A stretch of DNA of 64,000 bases, taken from NCBI GenBank assembly GCA_000507305.1, contig DF239314.1, positions 142,239 to 206,238 of the forward strand, read 5' to 3'. The position numbers and the translations under genes were made by a program. The notes below the pieces were generated by a model that saw only the letters and a list, made by a program, of their open reading frames with translations, had not been told where the DNA came from and ran no database searches. Positions 55,501-60,396 of this stretch are shown here, one piece after another; within the stretch, counting starts at the first letter, position 1; each line of letters starts with the position of its first letter. Source of the stretch: Breviolum minutum Mf 1.05b.01. Lineage: Eukaryota; Sar; Dinophyceae; Suessiales; Symbiodiniaceae.

Positions 55501-58500
55501 CATAGCGCCTGGAAATAGGCAGAAACCCAAAAGGAAACTCATCTTCCAATCATCAGTTTTCAGGGGAAAATGTTAGTTTCAGGGAGGGTAACGTCTGAAA
55601 AAAGGAAATTATGAAAATCAACCAAAAAAAATCTGGTTATCATCCTATTAGGCCGGTTGCAAATCCCAATTTCATCGATTTTTATGCATCCAAAATCCCC
55701 TGGAAGTCGAAGCAAAGACGAGGTTTTTGAAGCGTTGAAAAGTTCAGACGGTTCCCATTGTTTTTAAGTAAAGATTTATTTGCCCTCCAGGGAACTAACA
55801 TATCCCACCTTGGGAAAAGGAAAATCATCTTCAAAAGTGAGATTTAATGGGATATGAATGTTAGTTTCCTTGGAGGGTAACATCAACAAATCTTTTAGGG
55901 ACTAATTATCTGGCTTTAATGGTCGTTGTTTTTGACTTTGAGGGAAATCTTTGCTCCCTCACAATTCTGCTGGCGACCTTTTCGGGATGGTGAATTCACG
56001 TGACCCTTTTTCGAAGGTTGTACACATAACCTCCAAAGATCAAGGGGATGAAAATGTCACGAATTAAATCACCTGTCAGTCAAAACGGGCGCCATCTATT
56101 TCAAGCCTCGAGATACATTTTCCATTCAGAACATCATTTGGGGGGGGTGAAGCTCAATTTCCTTCACCGGATTCCACCACCGGACCTTCCTCCCTCCAGT
56201 CGGGCTGGCCTTCATCTCCAATTCAGCCCACTCCGATGCACCCAAGCCGGAATTCGAACCTCAGCATTCTTCATGGCAGGTCAACGAGGCGTTTCTACCC
56301 TCCCCCGAAGGTACGGTTTTATCGGGTTCTTCACAAAAAAATGACAATCACCCACGCATACAAGGCTTTACAGAGCTACTAGCGCCGAACTCAATGTTGG
56401 GGACACCGGGTGCACACAGCGGCCTTCAAAAAAAACAACCATTTTAGTAACAGGGGTCTCCCATTATCATGTACTTCTACATTGAGTTTGGGGGGGCGCA
56501 GGTGGTGCTTCAATCGTACTTGTTGATGTCGATGTAGTTGCTTTTTCTTGAAGAACCCGGTATCCCCCGCCAGAAGAATAGTCGGCCTTATGATCAGGGC
56601 GTGTTATCCAGGGGCTTCCCAATTGATAATGCTGGCTATATAAACCCATAGCCAAAGGTCATCAATTTGAACCATGATTTCTTCCCAGAAATGTTGGATG
56701 AACTTTTCATCCGAATCCCAAGATGCGGGGATTCTGGGTCCTGCCATGAGTTTCATACTTAAGCGACCGGAGATCCACCCGTAACTGATACTGGGCGGGA
56801 TTTCATATCCCAAGTCATAAATTCAGACGGGGTGCAAAATATGGTTGTAATATTTCTAATGATTGCAAGCCCATGTGGAAAAAATCCCTGCAAGCCCATA
56901 TGGAAAAAATCCCTCTTAATGTCACCAGCCATAATCATCAAAGTATGATTTTTTTCGTCCCGCCTATAAACGTAGTGAAGTGACGTACTGGGTTTTACAG
57001 TGGATTCCGTGAGCTGTGAACCAGGGTTTAGGCAGGCCCCTAATGTCTTTGACATCTTTTGTTCGTACAAGGATGTACGAGGGATATATTCTGGTCAAAC
57101 TGTATGTATATATATATATATATATATCACCACCTTGGATTTCCGTAACATAAGGGGATTTCCCTTCCTCAGCTACCTCTTGGGCTTGGGGTGAGATCAT
57201 GTGAGTCCAACGGAGTCCAGCCATAAGTCGGCCCTGTCACCAGTTATGAGTAGGGTCCCATAGGAACTCCACTTATAGGAGTTGTAAGCCCAGCTTACCC
57301 AATCATAAGGCCATTTGTACGGGTTATTATAACTCTATTTGTAACTGGTAGGGGCCCCACCTTGTATTACATTCCATTGAATCCTGATTGCTTCAGGTTA
57401 CCAAAAACCCATGACAACTTTTAAATGCTGCCATCTTTCCTTTGTCCCTCCTCGGATTTTCTGGGCCCGCCCCACTGACATCTCCATGTGCGTTGGCAGC
57501 CGCCACCGTACGTGCTTGTGCAGACACCGTGGTGCTACGCAGCAACGAGGAGGCAACAGGCCTCGGAAGTTAATCGTTTCGGTCGGGTTCTTCCAGCAGA
57601 TCTACCGGTTTTTTGTGTGAAAAAGCTCTTTCTTCCCGCAAGCAAACTACCAATCCATGAAATGCACCTGCCTGATCTCTGAGAAATTGTGTTCCAACAT
57701 CCCGAGTCTGCTTCCTCCATTTTTGTTCCATGCATATCATGGAGCCCAACTGCCCTCTATTTTTGAAGGTCGACCCTCCAAAACAAGGCCGAAATTCCAA
57801 TCAAAACAAGGGTCAGCTGGCTGCTAGGCATGTATATTTACATACATATACCCTGTAGGCGAAAGACCATTGAAAGAATAGTCCCCCAGAGTTGTTGATT
57901 TTAAATCACTACTAAAAAAAATCTTTTCGGAAAGACCATTTATCTAATGATCTTTGGACCCCCAGGGTATAGCTATCTGGTTTTGATATGTTTTGATAAC
58001 AGGTGGGCTTGCTAGCCATAGGCTCTCGTATTTCCGAGTTTCATCCCCTGCCCTCACAAAAAAACATTGGGTCACCGGGTTGGGTGACCAGGCTCTCGAG
58101 CTTCAGAACAAATGTAGCTTAGGGGATCTATTCCCAACTTCTCGGTTGATCGATTGGTTGGTTGGTTGGTTGGTTGGTTGATTGGTTGGTTGGTTGATTC
58201 ATTCATTGATTGATTGATTGACTGACTGATTGATTGGTTGGAATAAGTGAATTGCAGGTGATTCAGCCGCCGTGACCGATCTTGATCCCCGATCGTTGGG
58301 TTGGTCACGTATACAACCTTTAATTAAAAGGGTCACCTTTTCACCATCCCAAAAAGGTCACCAGCAGAATCACCTGGCTATGAGTTTTAAAAAAATCCCA
58401 CCAACCTCACCTACCCCAACAAGCCTAAAGACCAACTTTTCCACCTTTCAACCAACTTTCACCCAATCACTTTCAAAGTCCGAATTTGTTCCAAGGGATC

Positions 58501-59452
58501 CACCTGGTCGCCAGCCCCACCGGATCCCAACGACCAACGGACGCCACCCACAGCCTGTTTCGGATGCCCGCCGCTTGTTCGGCATAGCTCAAGGCCGAAA
58601 TGGTCTCTTCTACCGAGGCCAAGGCCTGATAACACCGAGGGTTTAAGGCACCATGGTCAGTTGGGATGAGGGTGATGGGACCTCCACATGTCCGAAGTAA
58701 GTGGTTAGGGAAGGTTGGTGGCTATGGGATACGAGAAAAATCATCCCAAGACTTGTTTCAGTGGGTAATTGGCACATGATTCGTTTTTAGTCCCCTACCT
58801 GGTGTTATTAAGTTATGGGGTTCCGAAGTTCGCTAACAAAAACAAGTTGGGCTACCCGACGAGACGATCGCTACTTAGGCTACATCTCTTTAAAAACCCT
58901 TGAAAGAATCGGCGATCTTTTGCCCATGAAAATGCATTTATTGTTTCCTGACGGAATCAATGTAGACTATGTTTCTTGTTTTCTGAGTTGACGATATGTT
59001 TTCCGTTAAAAGAATAATGGTTTTTTAGGTATCTCAACTTCAACTGTCCAAATTTCTGAAGCATCAGCAGTACTAAACCTGGAGATTATGTGAAGTCGTC
59101 AGCTATGTGAGCTGCAAAAGCTGTTCACAATTGATGGTATATAATAACTCCTGAAGCACTTCTTTCCAAGCTTTGAATTTGATTCGTTGACTAGTTCTTT
59201 TATTCTATTCCCCTGGAAGTCCAAAGACCTTTACAAAAATAGGTGTTCACCAAAGACTATTTGTTTTAAGTACGGAATTTTTGAATCATCCGAAAATGGT
59301 GGACTATTCTTTTAATAGTTGACTTGACTTTTAGGGGTTCTCTGCAAGCAACCAACTTTTGTCGGGGTTGACTGGGGCCCCCAACGGGAGAGATGGTCGC
59401 AATGATCACCGTCTTGCAACGACCCCCCAAGGCATCTTGAAGAAGCCTGGTC
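34448..59452 (-). CDS. Kinesin-5 (BimC/Eg5)-like motor protein, motor 5' part not located
   Basis: Kinesin-5 proteins are mitotic, plus-end microtubule motors. On the minus strand TRLLQDALGGRCKTVIIATI and SP (59386-59452) and SVEETISALSYAEQAAGIRN (58555-58625) form the end of the motor core: helix alpha-6 lead-in, the ALGG.CKT turn and the ..ET...L.YA..A..IRN neck lead. WAELEMK and YLSQELEEAQ follow, resembling the start of the kinesin-5 stalk, then a series of Glu/Gln/Ala/Arg-rich exons forming a long coiled coil. Exon borders use AG|G acceptors with GT or GC donors, and most neighbouring phases agree; one or two exons are evidently missing (around 46-49 kb and 45 kb). The P-loop, switch I and switch II exons were not recognised in 59.5-63.7 kb, so the gene may be 5'-truncated, highly divergent there, or cut into exons too short to see. 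The 3' end is set by an in-frame TGA at 34448. Confidence 0.72.
34785..34850. repeat. Family T repeat, copy 2
   Basis: TCAAACCACCATTTGG followed by GTGAGGTCGCTATAATTTGA, matching 840-905. Confidence 0.5.
35025..35140. mobile_element. Family E hairpin element
   Basis: ACTTGGAGGATCATTCC with GTTAGTAAGTGG at the left faces TCAAGTCCTGGGATGGT at the right. Confidence 0.6.
35398..35438 (-). CDS. Kinesin-5-like gene exon (HAVCAVQALRRGA)
   Basis: 41 nt: two bases complete a Gly codon, then 13 codons. Acceptor CCAG|G, donor GTAAGG. It is the only frame that links the GC-donor exon at 36031 (phase 1) with the phase-0 exon at 34549. It sits in a GC-rich island among AT-rich repeats. Confidence 0.5.
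35496..35617. mobile_element. Family C hairpin element
   Basis: TACTGTTGGTGGAAAAAATCCGG at the left and GCAGGATTTCTGAACCATCAACAGTA at the right. The two arms are of the two different C subtypes. Confidence 0.65.
35847..35955. mobile_element. Family B element
   Basis: ATACTCCCCCCAAAACTAACAC at the left and GGACATGTTTGAATTGGGGGGGTGTA at the right. Confidence 0.5.
36031..36082 (-). CDS. Kinesin-5-like gene exon (ASQQRTTNCLEKTDDME)
   Basis: 52 nt: 17 codons plus one base. Acceptor CAG|G, donor GC (GCGGCT). Reading past the donor meets a TAG two codons on, so the GC donor is needed to stay open. Confidence 0.6.
36609..36710. mobile_element. Family E hairpin element
   Basis: TACTTGGAGGATCATACC and GTGATCCTCCAAGTA are near-perfect inverse ends. 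The interior includes GGCTTACAAATGGGGATTACTAACC. Confidence 0.75.
37297..37436. mobile_element. Family O long hairpin, copy 3
   Basis: AATGGTAAATTGGTGGTTGGGGCCCC and GTGGTTTGGATTCCTGGGATTCCCC are mirrored by CGAATCCCAAACCACCGGG and CCACCAATTTATCATTGG. The loop is CTATGAAAGGGATTGGG. Confidence 0.75.
37583..37642 (-). CDS. Kinesin-5-like gene exon (AEDVLLQTAKVASKEIQEAS)
   Basis: 60 nt, 20 codons, phase 0 on both sides. Acceptor GAG|G, donor GTGAGC. The heptad-like spacing of V/L/A suits the coiled-coil tail. Confidence 0.6.
37950..38056. mobile_element. Family J hairpin element
   Basis: CCCTGCAAGTCC with GGTTTACGAACCACCATTTTTG at the left and AATGGTGGTTGACTTCCAGGG at the right, with GGTTCATCATCATCCAAAATG between. 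Confidence 0.65.
38677..38783. mobile_element. Family B hairpin element
   Basis: ACCCTGAAACTAACAGC at the left, GCTATGTTAGTTTCAGGGAGGG at the right, with GGATGGTTGGAAGAC and TTTTGGGATGG between. Confidence 0.75.
38940..39235. other. GC-rich block, coding on one strand likely
   Basis: Plus reads DYVWEPCCPDKNAEELATLG and onward with a CAG|G site in front. Minus reads SSKLEMVQTAANGQLC and SPGPVSACIPKVASSSAFLS. Both are long and open. It lies inside the kinesin-5-like gene span, so a minus-strand exon is expected, but none of the AG|G starts fits the phase 0 required by its neighbours. Confidence 0.4.
39292..39397. mobile_element. Family C hairpin element
   Basis: TACTGTGGATGGAAGAAATC, then CTGCACCAG, faces CTGGTGCAGGATTTCTTCCA and TCAACAGTA. 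The arms differ at one base over about 28. Confidence 0.8.
40430..40591. mobile_element. Family E hairpin element
   Basis: CTTGGAGGATCATCCCAGGA with CTTGAACG at the left faces CGTCCTGGGATGATCCTCCAA at the right. It starts 44 bp downstream of a kinesin exon donor. Confidence 0.75.
40635..40730 (-). CDS. Kinesin-5-like gene exon (VERQRAAESSEQQPGAPNLV)
   Basis: 96 nt, 32 codons, phase 0 on both sides, acceptor AAAG|G and donor GTCCAG. The frame is open upstream to 40748 as well (QASLQK). Rich in Ala, Glu, Gln and Arg; tail coiled coil or linker. Confidence 0.55.
41069..41185. mobile_element. Family H element
   Basis: TCTAAGAATCAGCCATTGGACCC at the left and AATCGGATTCTCAGAATG at the right, with GGTCCTCAAAATGACG between. 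Confidence 0.6.
41278..41415. mobile_element. Family K hairpin element
   Basis: TAGAGACATCCAGTCATACC, then GAACGTGAG, faces CTCACGTTCGGTATGACTGG and CCACTGGATGTCTAG. Other copies are at 4386, 44206 and 54845. Confidence 0.7.
41412..41582. mobile_element. Family A element carrying a nested family R-type hairpin
   Basis: A sequence (CTAGG, then AGTCAAATTGGATCATTTCCC) is interrupted at about 41433 by an AAAGTAGATGGCAC...GTGCCATCTACTTT hairpin and resumes with TCTTTGAAACCACTACCTA. Confidence 0.55.
41733..41850. mobile_element. Family I hairpin element
   Basis: GCCTGGCAATTCTGCTGGTG, then ATCTTTTTGGGATGGTTAAGTG, faces GGTCACTTTGAATCACCTGG. The centre has AAAGGTTAAGTGACCTCCAAC. Other copies are at 46247, 46488, 53753 and 55963. 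Confidence 0.65.
42000..42120. mobile_element. Family B element
   Basis: TACCCTCCCTTAAACTAACATGTC at the left. The right arm is diverged (GGGGACATTCGTTCG). Confidence 0.5.
42170..42253 (-). CDS. Kinesin-5-like gene exon (AVDELEEMHMKVLSEM...)
   Basis: 84 nt reading AVDELEEMHMKVLSEMTDE then TTKSVGTVE, phase 0 on both sides. Acceptor CAG|G, donor GTGCGG, identical to the next upstream exon's donor hexamer. Coiled-coil heptads are visible. Confidence 0.72.
42500..42610. mobile_element. Family C hairpin element
   Basis: TACTGTTGATGGTTCAGAAA at the left and GTGCAGGATTTCTTCCATCA at the right, with the full interior CCAGTTGAGGTTGGTAG to ACATCCCAGGTGG. Confidence 0.75.
43641..43901 (-). CDS. Kinesin-5-like gene, large coiled-coil exon
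   Basis: 261 nt, 87 codons, phase 0 on both sides. Acceptor GAG|G, donor GTGCGG. It runs from ATLSSIEDAFSSALEGVQSG through RCAALRNNVAENRAALQEAQ to KAMMEVANLSEESLKEALE. This is the longest exon of the gene and strongly predicted coiled coil by its Ala/Leu/Glu heptads. The plus-strand Ala/Arg frame over the same bases is a shadow. Confidence 0.78.
44206..44296. mobile_element. Family K hairpin element
   Basis: CTAGACATCCATCCATACC at the left and GGGATGTTTGGATGTCTAG at the right. Confidence 0.7.
44326..44423. mobile_element. Family A hairpin element
   Basis: CTAGTTGGTGGTTTCAACCC and TTGAAACCACCACCTAG, close to the family consensus. It stands 29 bp from a family K copy. Confidence 0.8.
44565..44705 (-). 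CDS. Kinesin-5-like gene exon (EDQQQQGENLLSLASNLQEH)
   Basis: 141 nt, 47 codons, phase 0 on both sides. Acceptor CCAG|G, donor GC (GCCTCT). It continues REEHGKHLRSTSNEAQKDLL and ENLSKTN, a typical coiled coil that joins in frame to the 43901 exon. Confidence 0.7.
45224..45430. mobile_element. Family F element carrying a nested family B copy
   Basis: TTGGATGTCCCGTTGGAAGT at the left and GGGACATCCAAG at the right. The F right half is replaced by a complete B hairpin at 45324-45420, flanked on each side by TA. Confidence 0.65.
45324..45420. mobile_element. Family B element nested in family F
   Basis: CGCCCTCCTGGGAACTAACATATCCC and GGGATATGTTGGTTTCCTGGAGGG are near-perfect arms around CTTTCGAAGATGATTTTCC. 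Confidence 0.75.
45434..45458 (-). CDS. Kinesin-5-like gene, small exon candidate
   Basis: 25 nt reading ADSDAADL plus one base, acceptor GAG|G. The donor GTACTT lies at the edge of the family F element. The frame is open and acidic upstream as well (ETQRILQRSME). Its exit phase does not fit the 44705 exon directly. Confidence 0.3.
45699..45770. mobile_element. Family H element, short
   Basis: GAAGAATCAGCGGGTGTTTTG at the left and AATCGGATTCTTAGGG at the right. Confidence 0.5.
45870..45987 (-). CDS. Kinesin-5-like gene exon (EVEEKIFEMNATHMESMKKL)
   Basis: 118 nt: one base plus 39 codons, TALEEQRRANGAVVPNGS then EVEEKIFEMNATHMESMKKL and Q. Acceptor CAG|G, donor GC (GCGCTT), leaving in phase 0. 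An upstream exon ending in phase 2 is still missing. Confidence 0.7.
46032..46145. mobile_element. Family H element
   Basis: CCCTAAGAATCAGCCAAGATC, with GGTTCATTCACCCTTCAATT in the right half. It lies in the kinesin-gene intron. Confidence 0.55.
46247..46353. mobile_element. Family I element
   Basis: ACCTGGCAATTCTTTGTGCC, CTCTTTGGGATGGTTAAGTGACC and GGTCACTTTGAATCACTTGG. An inverted copy follows at 46488-46583, so the pair could form a larger hairpin. Confidence 0.65.
46488..46583. mobile_element. Family I element, inverted relative to the previous one
   Basis: GTGGTGATTCAAAGTGACC at the left and AAATTGCCAGGCAA at the right. Confidence 0.6.
47759..47794 (-). CDS. Exon candidate (GYVERFSKIISQ) next to a hairpin element
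   Basis: 36 nt, phase 0 on both sides, acceptor GCAG|G and donor GTCCAA. The acceptor AG is only a few bases from the end of the family F element at 47798, so that element would form the 3' end of the intron. Other frames are open across 47640-47790. Confidence 0.3.
47798..47937. mobile_element. Family F hairpin element
   Basis: CTTGGATGTCCCGGGACGGAAGTGATCGG at the left and TACTAACTTCCTTGGACATCCAAG at the right. The inner pair is GGATCAATGGGTTAGTTATAACC / GGGATTATAACCCACTGATCC. Confidence 0.75.
47987..48062. mobile_element. Family D element
   Basis: TGGTATATTTGCCTACATG at the left and ATGTAGGGAAATATACCATACATTTG at the right. Confidence 0.55.
48317..48409. mobile_element. Family B hairpin element
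   Basis: TTCCTGAAACTAACATAGC and GCTACGTTAGTTTCAGGGAGGGTA arms. The spacer is GATCATCTTCCAACCATCC. Confidence 0.75.
49034..49148 (-). CDS. Kinesin-5-like gene exon (MDQHRVALEKHLESVKEEQR)
   Basis: 115 nt reading AATTLQSSLAV, MDQHRVALEKHLESVKEEQR and LGKKATA plus one base. Acceptor CAG|G, donor GTGAGG. A clear coiled coil. The exit phase (1) needs an exon between here and 47.8 kb that I could not fix. Confidence 0.72.
49436..49528. mobile_element. Family A element
   Basis: CTAGTTGGTGGTTTCAACCC at the left. The right arm is cut after ATATTTGAAACC. Confidence 0.65.
49748..49909. mobile_element. Family E hairpin element, long form
   Basis: CTTGGAGGATCATCCCATGA, then CTTGTAAGTGG, faces CTACTTACAAGTCCTGGGAT and GATCCTCCAAG. 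The loop carries CTTCCAAATGGCCGAACGCT. Confidence 0.8.
50275..50378. mobile_element. Family S hairpin element, copy 1
   Basis: CCTGGATCTTCC at the left and GGAAGATCCAGG at the right. The interior (AAATATGTAAA, CTACCTTTTGGTAGC, GAAATTTCGGCACAAATG) matches 63360-63452 inverted over about 80 bases. Confidence 0.7.
50665..50779. mobile_element. Family B hairpin element
   Basis: TACCCCCTGAAGTTTAACAGCTCGCCCC and GGCGAGCTGTTAAACTTCGGGGGTGTA. The arms share changes (GCTGTTAAACTTC) absent from other B copies. Confidence 0.8.
51412..51500. mobile_element. Family H element, partial
   Basis: ACCCTAAGAATCAGCAGGGACC followed by GGAGGGGTCATTTCGAACC. The right end is unclear. Confidence 0.45.
52573..52656 (-). 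CDS. Kinesin-5-like gene exon (EEAERAHRAEMRLDQTLHEL)
   Basis: 84 nt, 28 codons ending RKVTVNCE, phase 0 on both sides. Acceptor CAG|G, donor GC (GCCCGC). A charged coiled coil that joins in frame to YLSQELEEAQ upstream. Confidence 0.75.
52756..52852. mobile_element. Family D hairpin element
   Basis: CCCATAGGATCCATG and CATGGATCCTATGGG are perfect inverse ends. A family F copy begins at the next base. Confidence 0.8.
52853..52977. mobile_element. Family F element abutting family D
   Basis: GGATGTCTTGTTGGTACTTAGTAAATGGG and TTACTAAGTTCCATGAACATTC. Confidence 0.7.
53630..53735. mobile_element. Family H element
   Basis: GGTGATTGAATGAACCTGTATAGCAAGGG with TTTGGTCCTCAAAAATGACTAG and a diverged right end GGATCCTAAGG. 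Confidence 0.5.
53753..53965. mobile_element. Family I element carrying a nested family B copy
   Basis: I sequence runs to GGGGATGGT, a complete B hairpin follows, and I resumes as AAGTCAAGTGACC and GGTCACGAATTGAATCACC. The uninterrupted I copies read GGGATGGTTAAGTGACC, so the target TA is duplicated on either side of B. Confidence 0.8.
53788..53884. mobile_element. Family B element nested in family I
   Basis: CCCTCCAGGAAATTAACATATCCC and GGGATATGTTAATTCCCTGGAGGG; flanking bases are TA on both sides. Confidence 0.8.
54082..54198. mobile_element. Family C hairpin element
   Basis: TACTGTTGTTCAGAAATCCGG and CCGGATTTTTGAACCATCAACTGTA; both arms are of the TTCAGAAATCCGG subtype. Confidence 0.7.
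54354..54523. mobile_element. Family E hairpin element
   Basis: CCTGGAGGATCATCCCATGA, CTTGTAAGTGGTTAATAACC at the left and CAAGTCCTGGGATGATTCTCC at the right. Confidence 0.75.
54620..54716. mobile_element. Family D hairpin element
   Basis: TCCATAGGATCCATGAG and TACATGGATCCTATAGG ends, with TTACCTACTAATTTACC / ATGTAGGTAAATATACC inside. Confidence 0.75.
54845..54932. mobile_element. Family K hairpin element
   Basis: CTAGACATCCAAACACCTGCTGAG and CTCAGGAGGTATTTGGATGTCTAG. It ends about 60 bp below the kinesin YLSQELEEAQ exon. Confidence 0.75.
54995..55030 (-). CDS. Kinesin-5-like gene exon (VTYLSQELEEAQ)
   Basis: 36 nt, phase 0 on both sides, acceptor GCAG|G and donor GTGTGG. Together with WAELEMK it matches the kinesin-5 pattern W.ELE.K..YL.QE.EEAQ at the start of the stalk. 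An alternative acceptor six bases upstream would add RQ. Confidence 0.72.
55067..55152. repeat. TA/TG microsatellite
   Basis: Two runs of TATATATATATA separated by TGTGAATGTGTATG-type sequence. Confidence 0.9.
55487..55592. mobile_element. Family B hairpin element
   Basis: CACTCCCTGCAACTAACATAGC and AAAATGTTAGTTTCAGGGAGGGTA. Confidence 0.7.
55688..55782. mobile_element. Family J element, partial
   Basis: CCCCTGGAAGTCGAAGC followed by a degraded interior ending AAGTAAAGATTTATTTG. Confidence 0.4.
55781..55881. mobile_element. Family B hairpin element
   Basis: GCCCTCCAGGGAACTAACATATCCCACC and TGGGATATGAATGTTAGTTTCCTTGGAGGG. Confidence 0.75.
55963..56074. mobile_element. Family I element
   Basis: CAATTCTGCTGGCGACCTTTTCGGGATGGTGAATTCACGTGACCC and AATGTCACGAATTAAATCACCTG. 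Confidence 0.65.
56210..56259 (-). CDS. Kinesin-5-like gene exon (SNSGLGASEWAELEMK)
   Basis: 50 nt: two bases complete a Ser codon, then 16 codons. Acceptor GAG|G, donor GC (GCCAGC) in phase 0. EWAELEMK matches the first conserved block after the kinesin-5 neck. Confidence 0.7.
56467..57070 (-). pseudogene. Cluster of broken open frames, origin unknown
   Basis: Three overlapping minus-strand frames look protein-like: SLHYVYRRDEKNHTLMIMAG (upstream), SYGWISGRLSMKLMAGPRIP with WDSDEKFIQHFWEEIM (middle) and DYSSGGGYRVLQEKATTSTS (downstream). They would join only across frameshifts or stops. No family is recognised; a decayed transposon or retroelement gene is one reading. A 25-bp tandem duplication lies inside. 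Confidence 0.3.
56865..56914. repeat. 25-bp tandem duplication
   Basis: The unit GCAAGCCCATGTGGAAAAAA plus TCCCT occurs twice in a row with one base difference (GTGG / ATGG). Confidence 0.9.
57105..57128. repeat. TA microsatellite
   Basis: An uninterrupted short TATATA run. Confidence 0.8.
57229..57366. mobile_element. Family G hairpin element
   Basis: CCCTGTCACCAGTTATGAG at the left and TTTGTAACTGGTAGGGGCC at the right, with GGAGTTGTAAGCCC and GGGTTATTATAACTC inside. Confidence 0.65.
57476..57561 (-). CDS. Kinesin-5-like gene exon (PVASSLLRSTTVSAQARTVA)
   Basis: 86 nt: one base, 28 codons (ending AANAHGDV), one base. Acceptor GAG|G, donor GTGGGG. Both split codons match the neighbouring exons (Arg with 58555, Ser with 56259). 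It occupies the neck region after IRN.P. The acceptor has a poor pyrimidine tract, so the 5' border is the weak point. Confidence 0.6.
57535..57800 (-). other. Open frame beside the kinesin exon
   Basis: The minus strand also reads MEQKWRKQTRDVGTQFLRD and QAGAFHGLVVCLREE directly upstream of the 57561 acceptor, stopping before it. It looks protein-like and could be an alternative exon; its phase does not join 58555. Confidence 0.2.
57850..57970. mobile_element. Family J-like element
   Basis: CCCTGTAGGCGAAAGACC at the left and GGTCTTTGG-type sequence with CCCCCAGGGTA at the right (GAAAGACCATT / AATGATCTTTGG). Confidence 0.5.
58144..58241. repeat. GGTT/GATT tetranucleotide repeat
   Basis: A run of GGTTGGTTGG units passes into GATTGATTGA units. 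The Asn/Gln/Ser/Ile-rich minus frame across it is an artefact of the repeat. Confidence 0.95.
58555..58625 (-). CDS. Kinesin-5-like gene exon, end of motor core
   Basis: 71 nt reading ALASVEETISALSYAEQAAG and IRN plus two bases. It corresponds to ..ETLSTL.YA.RAK.I.N at the end of the kinesin motor (helix alpha-6 to neck). Acceptor CAG|G, donor GC (GCTGTG). Confidence 0.88.
59212..59336. mobile_element. Family J element
   Basis: CCCCTGGAAGTCCAAAGACC at the left and GTTGACTTGACTTTTAGGGG at the right, with AATCATCCGAAAATGGTGG between. Confidence 0.55.
59386..59452 (-). CDS. Kinesin-5-like gene exon with TRLLQDALGG motif
   Basis: 67 nt: one base completes a (probable Leu) codon, then TRLLQDALGGRCKTVIIATI and SP. 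LT.LLQDSLGG..KT..IA.ISP is one of the most conserved kinesin blocks. Acceptor GAG|G, donor GTTGGG in phase 0, joining the 58625 exon. Confidence 0.93.
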
Positions 59453-59715
59453 CTCAAATAGCGAGAAAGAACACCGGGGGTTCAATGCTTTTTTGGGGGA
59501 GACCGTTTTGGATTCTTGTGTTCATAAGGTGTTCATCTTGTTTGAAGAGTTGCGGAGTTGTCATCAATTCTAAGATTCTCATATGCTGGATTCATAGGTG
59601 ATACGGAAGATTTTGAATAAAGCAAGGTAGATAACGTCATGAGATGATTCCAAGTGACCTTTTCATGCCCGAGTTGAAAGTCCCAAATGAAAACCACCAA
59701 GAAATGCCACCCGGC

Positions 59716-59751
59716 AGATGGCAAGCTGCTACATGGGTGCATTCCACAACC
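59716..59751 (-). CDS. Kinesin-5-like gene, tentative upstream exon
   Basis: 36 nt: one base, VVECTHVAACH and two bases (CT) that with the next exon's G give CTG, the Leu expected before TRLLQD. Acceptor CAG|G, donor GC (GCCGGG). The spot should read HVPYR.SKL; only HV is kept and it is two residues short, so this may be wrong. Confidence 0.25.
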
Positions 59752-59851
59752 CTGAACAGCTACAGCTATCCAGCTATCCAACTATCCAACCTGAACTCAA
59801 GGGCCTTAGGTACCACAACTCCCTTCCCGAAAATTTCTTCAAAAGGTGTAT

Positions 59852-60000
59852 CATTGGATAGTTGGATGTATCCCTACCAATGTACCAATATGGGAGATCC
59901 CTATATACGCCTGCATGGGTTATGATCCCCAAGAATCCCTAGAGAACACAATAAATACCATGGGTACACTGTTAGGGGTACACCCAATTGTCCCTTGAGT
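59852..60000. repeat. Family P repeat, copy 2
   Basis: GGATAGTTGGATGTATCCC, TACCAATGTACC, ATCCCTATATACGCC, CCCCAAGAATCCCTAGAGAAC and CACCCAATTGTCCC, in the same order as at 22880. Confidence 0.6.
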
Positions 60001-60135
60001 GTAATGATCCTGCCACAACTAGGCCAACAACTACTACCCTGGAGTCGTGATCCATGGAGATAAAGGATTCCCAGTCCGGGACAAGCCGGGACAAGCTGAC
60101 CCTAGGTCGACAAGTGGACTTTCTGGGTATATATG

Positions 60136-60248
60136 TACTGTTGATGGAAGAAATCCTGCGCCTGTTGTTAGGTCAGGTAGTTTATCCCATTATTTGCAGG
60201 GGTTTGGGATACATCCCACGTGGCGCAGGATTTCTTCCATCAACAGTA
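60136..60248. mobile_element. Family C hairpin element
   Basis: TACTGTTGATGGAAGAAATC, then CTGCGCC, faces GGCGCAGGATTTCTTCCATC and AACAGTA. Perfect arms of about 27 bp; both carry the CGC variant where other copies have CAC. Confidence 0.85.
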
Positions 60249-60396
60249 TGTTTATTCCACTTCCCATCAACATATCTGACTTGGATTTGCTTGTTCGGTG
60301 CTTCTCTTTAAAAAATCTTCCCCCAAATGGTTTTGTTCAAAATGACGAGAAAAAAATCGGTAGAAAGTTTCACAAAAAATCAACAAACTCGGATGT

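Noticed and set aside
58072-58308. Asn/Gln/Ser/Ile repeat protein on the minus strand
   Set aside because: It is the translation of the GGTT/GATT tetranucleotide repeat.
60060-60130. PLVDLGSACPGLSRTG on the minus strand as a kinesin switch II motif
   Set aside because: It superficially resembles LVDLAGSE...RTG, but residues between are wrong, no AG|G border fits and the frame does not join the downstream exon.
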